Below, piece by piece: positions 7,238 through 12,405 of a DNA stretch of 16,322 nt. Both the position numbers and the translations under genes were made by a program. Source of the DNA: an uncultured Ruminococcus sp. (lineage in GTDB: Bacteria; Bacillota; Clostridia; Oscillospirales; Ruminococcaceae). The stretch is taken from positions 1 through 16,322 of the forward strand of contig CAMOEP010000015.1 of NCBI GenBank assembly GCA_946612185.1, in the 5' to 3' direction. Below the pieces are notes generated by a model. It was given only the letters and a program-made list of their open reading frames with translations, was not told where the DNA came from and did no database searches. Numbering within the stretch: position 1 is the first letter of the stretch; every line of letters starts with the position of its first letter.

Positions 7238-7516
7238 ATGGTATTGATAGTGATATTCCTTGTAATTGTCTGTATCATGAGCCTGACGGCGTTTATACTT
7301 TACGGTATGGACAAGAAGAAGGCGAAGAACAAGAAGTGGCGTATCCGTGAATCCGTCCTGCTTTGGGTGGGATTCCTGGGCGGAGCGATAGGAGCGCTGT
7401 CCGGTATGCACGCATTCCGCCACAAGACGAAGCACTGGTATTTCTGGGCGGTGAATATACTTGGCTTGCTATGGCAGGTGGGGATATTGTTCCTGCTTTT
7501 CTGGAAAATGAAATAA
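7238..7516 (+). CDS. DUF1294 family small membrane protein
   Basis: 92 residues matching the DUF1294 pattern: an N-terminal helix (2-24), then YGMDKKKAKNKKWRIRESVLL with the conserved D-K-x-x-A and W-R-I-x-E, then GGAIGALSGMHAFRHKTKHWYF with the conserved F-R-H-K-T, and a last helix (72-90). The biochemical role of the family is unknown to me. The start ATG at 7238 has AGGAG at 7226-7230 that overlaps the stop of the transporter gene, so both are translated from one message. A terminator follows at 7538. Confidence 0.92.
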   Translation: MVLIVIFLVIVCIMSLTAFILYGMDKKKAKNKKWRIRESVLLWVGFLGGAIGALSGMHAFRHKTKHWYFWAVNILGLLWQVGILFLLFWKMK

Positions 7517-7537
7517 CAATTGTTTGGAGAACAGATA

Positions 7538-7579
7538 TGCCCCTGAACGTATTTTGAGCGTCCGGGGGCATTGATTTTT
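7538..7579 (+). terminator. Intrinsic terminator of the cation transporter operon
   Basis: A 12-bp stem with one mismatch and one wobble (7538-7549 with 7559-7570), GC-rich at its base (TGCCCC/GGGGCA), loop of nine bases, followed by TTGATTTTT. It lies 22 bases after the DUF1294 stop and directly abuts the end of the opposing small gene. Confidence 0.85.
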
Positions 7580-7859
7580 ATGTTAAATCGGAGGTAATGG
7601 TAACAGAATACTGCATTTGTGACTGACTTGAAATATATGACTTTAATACATAATTTATCTTATCAACGCATTGCACCTCATTTTCCGCAGAAAACCAAAA
7701 AATCTCATTATCATATAAATCGTACAGGCTGTCGGTAGCTTCTAACTGAAGTTCGGGAATTTTATTAATCAAAAAGTTGTCCACATCTTCTGTTATTCCA
7801 AGTTCCTTCTCAATATGCAAAACGCCACAACCATAATTATAAAAATGCACCTTTATCAT
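7578..7859 (-). CDS. Hypothetical 93-residue protein
   Basis: I do not recognise this protein. It is acidic, has no signal peptide or membrane helix, and has mixed helix/strand character, with aromatic-rich stretches (LYDLYDNEIFWFSAENEV near residues 45-62). It is judged real because ATG at 7859 is preceded by AGGGAGAT at good spacing and by a textbook leftward promoter at 7889-7917. It uses AT-rich codons (many AAT, ATT, TTA, TAT) unlike its GC-richer neighbours, which hints at separate acquisition. It stands alone between a terminator and the repeat cluster. Small immunity-like or stress proteins can look like this, but nothing in the sequence proves either. Confidence 0.7.
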   Translation of the reverse strand: MIKVHFYNYGCGVLHIEKELGITEDVDNFLINKIPELQLEATDSLYDLYDNEIFWFSAENEVQCVDKINYVLKSYISSQSQMQYSVTITSDLT

Positions 7860-7888
7860 TTTTTATCTCCCTGATTAATATTATTAAT

Positions 7889-7917
7889 ATTATAGCATTG
7901 TACTTCGGTAATGTCAA
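7889..7917 (-). promoter_or_regulatory. Sigma70-type promoter of the small hypothetical gene
   Basis: Leftward -35 TTGACA (7917-7912), a 17-base spacer, and -10 TATAAT (7894-7889) preceded by TGC, which makes an extended -10. Both hexamers match the consensus exactly. The leader to the ATG at 7859 is about 22-24 bases and contains an AT-rich palindromic tract (AATATTAATAATATTAAT). Confidence 0.88.
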
Positions 7918-7963
7918 CATAATGCGCATAATTAGTGAATTGTGAAAAGTGAATAGAACATAG

Positions 7964-8066
7964 TACCATTGCAAAGCTGGTTGAGCGACTGCAAAAGTAC
8001 CGTTTCTAAAAGAGTAAGCGAGAGAAGCGAGCGTCAACGTGGGAGCGCTCAAGCTGGCTCAGCTTG
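7964..8066 (+). repeat. Intergenic repeat family, copy C (rightward)
   Basis: A 103-base unit: TACCATTGCAAA, core GGTTGAGCGAC (7979-7989), CAAAAGTACCGTTTCTA, AGTAAGCGAG, GAGCGTCAACGTGGGAGCG, ending in dyad CAAGCTG-GCT-CAGCTTG (8050-8066). It is nearly identical to copy B across the core. The last G is also the first base of copy D, so C and D form a head-to-tail tandem. Similarity with copy B starts a little earlier (GAATAG at 7951). Confidence 0.92.
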
Positions 8067-8152
8067 GTTGAGCGACTGCAAAAGTACTGTTTCTACATTG
8101 TGAGCGAGTTTACGAGCGTCAACGTGAGAAGCGGTCAAGCTGGCTCAGCTTG
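8066..8152 (+). repeat. Intergenic repeat family, copy D (rightward, lacks head)
   Basis: An 87-base unit that lacks the TACCATTG head: GGTTGAGCGAC (8066-8076), CAAAAGTACTGTTTCTA, GAGCGAG, GAGCGTCAACGTG, ending in dyad CAAGCTG-GCT-CAGCTTG (8136-8152). The bases after it, CAGCTTGGCTTGACC, repeat part of the dyad and supply the -35 box for the exonuclease gene. Together with copy C it fills most of the 350-base gap between 7859 and 8210; beyond the two promoters I see nothing else in that gap. Confidence 0.9.
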
Positions 8153-8161
8153 CAGCTTGGC

Positions 8162-8190
8162 TTGACCGCAGGGAGAATATGGTGTATAAT
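8162..8190 (+). promoter_or_regulatory. Sigma70-type promoter of the exonuclease gene
   Basis: -35 TTGACC (8162-8167) and -10 TATAAT (8185-8190), 17-base spacer. The -35 starts nine bases past the dyad of repeat copy D. The bases TATAATAGTA are shared with the promoter behind copy B. Confidence 0.85.
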
Positions 8191-8209
8191 AGTAAGCGGA
8201 GGTGCTGCT

Positions 8210-8791
8210 ATGCTTAAAGACGAACGCAGCTTTGCTGTTATTGATACCGAAACTAATTGGGACGACCAGATAATGTCCATCGGCGTGACTATTTCCGGTC
8301 ACGACTTTCAGCCGGTCGAGTCCAGGTACTATATAGTTACTCCGGAATGTCTGCGTCCGGGAATGTACTCATCTGTACTCAGAAAAAAAGACGTTGCCGT
8401 ACACATGGAGGACGAGCGAACCAAGATTCTGGAAGATATCCGCAAGCTTATGAAAAAACACGGTTCATGTGCTATTTTCGCCTATAACGCACGGTTCGAT
8501 ATGAACCACCTGCCGGAACTGTCTGCTTACCGCTGGTACGATATTATCCGCATTGCCGCTTACAGGCAGTATAACAAAACTATCCCGGAAAATGCTGATT
8601 GCTGCGCAACTGGCAGACTAAAGCGCAATTACGGCGTTGAACCCATTATGCAGGGGCTTTCCGGCAAGCAAACTTACCGTGAAGTTCACAACGCTATGTG
8701 CGATGCGGCAGATGAACTTCTTGTCATGAAGTACTTAGGTCACAGCATTGAAACCTATGAGTGCGCACTGATAAATGGTAAAGTTAAATGA
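8210..8791 (+). CDS. DEDDh-type 3'-5' exonuclease domain protein
   Basis: Single-domain nuclease of 193 residues from the DnaQ-like/RNase T superfamily, which removes nucleotides from 3' ends of DNA or RNA with two metal ions. Exo I: FAVIDTETNW (Asp12, Glu14). Exo II: IFAYNARFDMNHL (Asn93, Asp97). Exo III: REVHNAMCDAADE (His160, Asp165, H-x4-D), which makes it the DEDDh class. All catalytic residues are present. The start is ATG at 8210, with GGAGGT seven bases upstream; an earlier TTG at 8150 lies inside the repeat and before the promoter. It appears monocistronic, since the next gene has its own promoter. Whether it acts on DNA, RNA or a small nucleotide cannot be told from sequence. Confidence 0.88.
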   Translation: MLKDERSFAVIDTETNWDDQIMSIGVTISGHDFQPVESRYYIVTPECLRPGMYSSVLRKKDVAVHMEDERTKILEDIRKLMKKHGSCAIFAYNARFDMNHLPELSAYRWYDIIRIAAYRQYNKTIPENADCCATGRLKRNYGVEPIMQGLSGKQTYREVHNAMCDAADELLVMKYLGHSIETYECALINGKVK

Positions 8792-8827
8792 ATTTACTAA
8801 AATTACCAAATCGTAAACGAAACAACC

Positions 8828-8856
8828 TTGAATTTTAAGTATTATTATGATATAAT
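8828..8856 (+). promoter_or_regulatory. Extended -10 promoter of the lipoprotein operon
   Basis: -35 TTGAAT (8828-8833), 17-base spacer, -10 TATAAT (8851-8856) preceded by TGA, so TGN-TATAAT. It explains why the longest open frame, which would begin at 8828, cannot be the true start. No repeat unit lies in front of this promoter. Confidence 0.85.
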
Positions 8857-8878
8857 CAGGATAATAAGGGGTGATGCA

Positions 8879-10510
8879 ATGAAAAAGCTCCTATTGCTGG
8901 CGGCTATGACGGCTTTGCTGACTGGTTGTTCCGCCGGCAGCAGCGAGAATGTTCTCAAGTCGTGGCTGAACAGCGAAAGTGAACTCAGCGATGATGCGGA
9001 TTATTCTGAGTATAAGCAGCTTGAGGAGGACAGCCTCCTTGACGAGAACGGACAGTACATTTCCGAAGATATTGACGAAGATGCGTCGCTTCCGCCGATT
9101 CACGCAACCTTTGCTTCAAATTCGCTTGTTGGTATAAGTTACTATACCGACCCGGCGCTGACTGTTCCGGTGGAGTTGCCCTGCCGTGTCTCTCCTGGGG
9201 ACACTATCTACGCCAGCAAGCCGGTACTTTCAAGCGACTGCGACCCACTGTACAGGTTTGAGGGATTTGTAGTTATAGACCACAGCCGGAAAACTCCCAC
9301 GGAGCTATTTACCGTAAGCGGTCTGGAAATACACATCCCTGAGGACTTCACCGGCAGCGAGATATCCGTCGAACCCCGTGGCGGCTACGGTCAGCGACAT
9401 CTGCACTTCTCAGGTCATCTGACCGGCGGAAAAAAGGACAATTCCCTGGGAGTATGGTACGCCGGCGAGGAACTGATAAGCGGCGACACGGCTGAAATAA
9501 ACGGCTCTGACAGCGTGAGAGTGCGGTTTTCCTATGACCCGGAGAAGTTCTATATCGTTGGCATCACGCCACAGCCTGAGATAGGTTCAGACGAGAGCGG
9601 AATGGTGGTATACAGCGTAACACCGGGTTCTCCGGCGGAGATAGCATTTGACGTGGAACTTCACTGCTACATAAGTGCCCACATTCAGGACTCCGACGGG
9701 CGAATGGCGGTAAAGCTGAATGACGTGAAGCAGAATTTCTCCGACGGCAGCAATACCATGACCGGGCTGCGGGTGGGCGATGTGATAACTATTGACGTTG
9801 CCGAGGACTATGCCGTTGACTCCACACAGCTTATGGTGGGTGAACCTCAGCAGATAAGCGGCGGCTGGAGATACAATATCAAGGTAGGCGAAAATGCCGG
9901 TGATTCGGTGAATATCAGCGTTTTCAAGGCTGACGGCGACCAGATGGCGGTCTACAAAGCACCAAGCGTCATGAACTGTACTGCTTCACTGACTTTTGCC
10001 GAGGGCGGATATCCAGTCCAGCCTGGTGACAGAGTTGACAAGAGCCAGAAGGTCACTTTGACACTTACTCCGGACGCAGGTTACTATTTCAAGTCCCAAA
10101 AAACCGGCGAGCCATACGTTCAGACTATGGATTTTGCCGGATATATCCGCAATATTGACAGCATCCTTCTGGAAAATCCGGCAAAGAAGCTGATAACCGT
10201 GAACCTTGATGATGCGCCTGATAATCATGGTGACGCTACCTTCAGGCTCGACGGAAACGTTGTCAGCGGCGAGACTATCCTCCGGGAGGATCAGAAACTT
10301 ACGATACGCTACGACCTTTACGATGAAGAATATGAAATTGCAAGAAATACAGATAGTATATTAGGCAAGGTCTACAATTTCTTCGATTCCCACTTTGACA
10401 GCTTCGGGCATATGGACAACGTTGAAGTCGATATCCCGATCACACCCGACCTGGACGGAAGGACTATTACCCGTCAGGACTACATTGGACTGAATATCAA
10501 AGGAGATTAG
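8879..10510 (+). CDS. Modular cell-surface lipoprotein of unknown function
   Basis: 543 residues, no family that I recognise. The start is ATG at 8879 (AAGGGGTGAT upstream), which gives a clean lipoprotein signal MKKLLLLAAMTALLTGC with lipobox LLTGC and Cys17 as the lipid anchor. An acidic Ser/Glu/Asp-rich linker (about 20-70) follows. The remainder seems to be about five beta-rich modules (roughly 73-168, 172-262, 263-351, 365-445, 451-543). Each has a 'GD-x-V/I-x-V/I' strand followed by a Tyr-containing strand, for example RVGDVITIDVAEDYAV and VTLTLTPDAGYYF, as in Big-type or InlB-repeat-like folds. No catalytic motif is evident. It is the first gene of a three-gene operon; AGGAG inside its last codons serves the next gene. 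A binding or adhesion role on the cell surface is plausible but unproven. Confidence 0.8.
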   Translation: MKKLLLLAAMTALLTGCSAGSSENVLKSWLNSESELSDDADYSEYKQLEEDSLLDENGQYISEDIDEDASLPPIHATFASNSLVGISYYTDPALTVPVELPCRVSPGDTIYASKPVLSSDCDPLYRFEGFVVIDHSRKTPTELFTVSGLEIHIPEDFTGSEISVEPRGGYGQRHLHFSGHLTGGKKDNSLGVWYAGEELISGDTAEINGSDSVRVRFSYDPEKFYIVGITPQPEIGSDESGMVVYSVTPGSPAEIAFDVELHCYISAHIQDSDGRMAVKLNDVKQNFSDGSNTMTGLRVGDVITIDVAEDYAVDSTQLMVGEPQQISGGWRYNIKVGENAGDSVNISVFKADGDQMAVYKAPSVMNCTASLTFAEGGYPVQPGDRVDKSQKVTLTLTPDAGYYFKSQKTGEPYVQTMDFAGYIRNIDSILLENPAKKLITVNLDDAPDNHGDATFRLDGNVVSGETILREDQKLTIRYDLYDEEYEIARNTDSILGKVYNFFDSHFDSFGHMDNVEVDIPITPDLDGRTITRQDYIGLNIKGD

Positions 10511-10511
10511 T

Positions 10512-11237
10512 ATGGGATTTTTTCAGAATAAACTGAACAGCATATTCCTGGGCGCAGCGGTGGTATGTGCGGCAGCTATGTTTGTACTGTACCCTATGCA
10601 GGAGAATGCTGACACTATCGGCGCTCAGATCGGTCATGCAAAAGGCGAAGCAGTCGGACTGGCGGTCGGTTCATACAAGGGCGTGACTGAGGGCATCGCC
10701 GCCGGAAATGCTGCCGGAACTGAGCAGGGACTTTCTGCCGAGGATACAGCGGCAGTTGTGGGGAATACCCTTGCGGAAACTGCCAAGCTGGAAGTACTTG
10801 TAGCTGGCGTAAAACTGACGAATATGCACTCTCTCGGCAAGGATTACCAGGCGCTTTATGTGGTCAAGGGAGATGCAGTTTTCAGTGTTGACCTTACGAA
10901 AGCAAAGGTGTCACAGTCCGCTGACGGTACGCTGAATGTGCTTATCCCTGAGCCGGAAGTGGAACTTTTCGTGGACGAGGAGGGGACTGAAAAACTGGCG
11001 GAGTACCAGAAGTACCCGTTCTCAGGCGATGCAGAATCCGGCTACACAGCCTACCTGAATACCATGAAAAATACAGCCGGTGAGGTCAGGGATTCCCTTG
11101 AAAACTACGACGTGCTGATGAAGGAAGCAAAGGATTCCGCAATCGACCAGATCACCTACATTACTGAATGTGCCTGCGGAAAAGGCAGGTCGGTTCACGT
11201 TGAATTCCTGGACGGAGGTGAGGAAGATGCCGAATAA
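10512..11237 (+). CDS. Membrane-anchored DUF4230-like protein with deca-GX3 repeat
   Basis: 241 residues. One N-terminal helix (about 11-29) acts as an uncleaved anchor; Lys7 before it suggests N-in, C-out. Right after it, residues 37-73 contain ten glycines spaced exactly four apart (G37, 41, 45 ... 73), a long GxxxG helix. The C-terminal part (about 88-235) resembles DUF4230: TAKLEVLVAGVKLTN, a 'VVKGDAVFSVDLTKAKV' strand pair, then VLIPEPEVELFVD, followed by a helical stretch and a last strand RSVHVEFL. The same domain order recurs in the next gene, so the two are paralogues. The start ATG at 10512 lies one base after the lipoprotein stop, with AGGAG at 10501-10505. The function of DUF4230 proteins is not known to me. 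Confidence 0.8.
   Translation: MGFFQNKLNSIFLGAAVVCAAAMFVLYPMQENADTIGAQIGHAKGEAVGLAVGSYKGVTEGIAAGNAAGTEQGLSAEDTAAVVGNTLAETAKLEVLVAGVKLTNMHSLGKDYQALYVVKGDAVFSVDLTKAKVSQSADGTLNVLIPEPEVELFVDEEGTEKLAEYQKYPFSGDAESGYTAYLNTMKNTAGEVRDSLENYDVLMKEAKDSAIDQITYITECACGKGRSVHVEFLDGGEEDAE
10620..10730 (+). other. Segment encoding a perfect ten-fold Gly-X3 repeat
   Basis: Codons 37-73 of the middle operon gene place glycine at every fourth residue ten times with no exception. The three residues between are Ala-rich with some charged ones (AQI, HAK, EAV, LAV, SYK, VTE, IAA, NAA, TEQ). Such a helix has a continuous glycine face that can pack closely against another helix, as known for FliH GxxxG repeats and the deca-GX3 motif of Yae1. 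The DNA itself is not a simple tandem repeat, so selection acts on the protein. Confidence 0.9.
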
Positions 11238-12306
11238 TTTCGATCCCATTGACGCTGTTTCCGCTGACGGAGAATACACTGCGTATATTTATGAGTCCAA
11301 GCAGATAATTGCAGTTTTCGTAAACGACGAGCGCCACGACCACTTCCGCTGTCCGGAGATAAGGGACATGAAGAAGGGCGACCGGCTTGTTATCGAGGTC
11401 GAGCCGGGGTTCGAGGTTCGCAGCAACGGTAAACTTGTCACCGGCAAGCGCCTGAACGACCGGGTCAGCTTCACTATAATCATAACCGCTAAAACTCCTG
11501 AAAATCAGGAGATACGGGTCTGTCGTGACTCCGGGGAGATGCAGGAGGCCGATCACGCTGAGCCGGCGAAAGAGCCTGCGCCTGCACCTGCCGCTATTCC
11601 TCAGAAGCGTCAGTTTAAGTTCACCACCACAGCCGTTCTGGGACTTATTGCCGCCGCACTTGCCGCAGCGGATATCTCCCTTTACGCCATGACCATGAAC
11701 GCCGGAAAAAAGGCTATGAACAGCGCTTATCAGGCAGCTAAGCTGTCCGCCTCCGACACGGTTTACAGCGACTTCTACGACAGCAGCTTTCAGCGTGCAG
11801 AGGAAAAGCACCACGTCAGCAATGAGGTGGTCATAAGCGTGGAAAACATCAGCGACACTGCTGAACTACAGGTACTTGAAGTGTCAGATGTGCAGTACAT
11901 AATCCATGACCGGGGCGACAATAAGGAGAACATCACCTCCTGGCTGGAAGTTCCCGGAAAGGGCGTGTTTACCGTTGACCTGACCAGTGCGGAGTTCACG
12001 GTGGATACTGAGCGGAAGTTCGTGAGGGTGAGAGTGCCTGAGCCGGTCATGACCTGCTCCGTGGACTATTCTGGTTTAAGGCTGCTGAATTTCAAGAACG
12101 ACATCTTCAATGACAGCACCAGCATTGGCGAGGACAAAGCCCGTGACGACATCAAACAGGGGCTTGCCCTCATAACCCAGAACCTTACCAGCAATACCCA
12201 GTTCACCGGAACTGCCGAAAAATCAGCAAAAAGCATAATCACCAGTCTTGTGAAGAACTCCAACCCTGATATTACCGACATTGAGGTAATGGTGGAGTTT
12301 TACTGA
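11227..12306 (+). CDS. Membrane protein with N-terminal beta module and DUF4230-like C-terminus
   Basis: 359 residues, start ATG at 11227 with GGAGGTGAG upstream; it overlaps the previous gene by 11 bases. An in-frame ATG at 11170 lacks a site. Residues about 8-100 form a beta-rich module (MKKGDRLVIEVEPGFEV, VSFTIIITAK) like those in the lipoprotein; no signal precedes it. An Ala/Pro linker (113-125) leads to KRQFK and one helix (about 134-155), so the positive-inside rule puts the module in the cytoplasm and the rest outside. The outer part (about 198-359) parallels the upstream paralogue: TAELQVLEVSDVQY, GKGVFTVDLTSAEF, VRVRVPEPVMTC, a helical stretch, and a final strand IEVMVEFY. A single-helix link from an inner module to an outer one could pass a signal; this is speculation. 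A strong terminator follows. Confidence 0.8.
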   Translation: MPNNFDPIDAVSADGEYTAYIYESKQIIAVFVNDERHDHFRCPEIRDMKKGDRLVIEVEPGFEVRSNGKLVTGKRLNDRVSFTIIITAKTPENQEIRVCRDSGEMQEADHAEPAKEPAPAPAAIPQKRQFKFTTTAVLGLIAAALAAADISLYAMTMNAGKKAMNSAYQAAKLSASDTVYSDFYDSSFQRAEEKHHVSNEVVISVENISDTAELQVLEVSDVQYIIHDRGDNKENITSWLEVPGKGVFTVDLTSAEFTVDTERKFVRVRVPEPVMTCSVDYSGLRLLNFKNDIFNDSTSIGEDKARDDIKQGLALITQNLTSNTQFTGTAEKSAKSIITSLVKNSNPDITDIEVMVEFY

Positions 12307-12314
12307 TAAAAAAT

Positions 12315-12356
12315 GACCCCCGAAAGTCCGAAAACTTTTGGGGGTCGATTTGTTTT
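12315..12356. terminator. Bidirectional terminator between lipoprotein operon and dockerin gene
   Basis: A 13-bp stem (12315-12327 with 12334-12346, one G-T pair, GACCCCC/GGGGGTC at the base) with a six-base loop. It is followed rightward by GATTTGTTTT and preceded by TAAAAAATG, which is a T-run for leftward transcripts. A second imperfect stem (12373-12382 with 12396-12405) lies right behind the stop of the leftward dockerin gene. Confidence 0.88.
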
Positions 12357-12405
12357 AAACCAGTTACACTTTAGGCAACACCACAATCTCTGTTCGGTTT
12401 TGCCT

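Noticed and set aside
7964..8152. CRISPR-like direct repeats
   Set aside because: Only two tandem units of about 90-100 bases with no separate spacers, and two more copies elsewhere in opposite orientations; no cas genes.
8150..8209. Earlier in-frame start of the exonuclease
   Set aside because: The TTG is inside the repeat dyad and before the promoter; ATG at 8210 has GGAGGT and begins just before the Exo I motif.
11161..11814. 217-residue leftward open frame opposite the third operon gene
   Set aside because: No ribosome binding site, composition of an antisense frame, and it fully overlaps two well-supported rightward genes.
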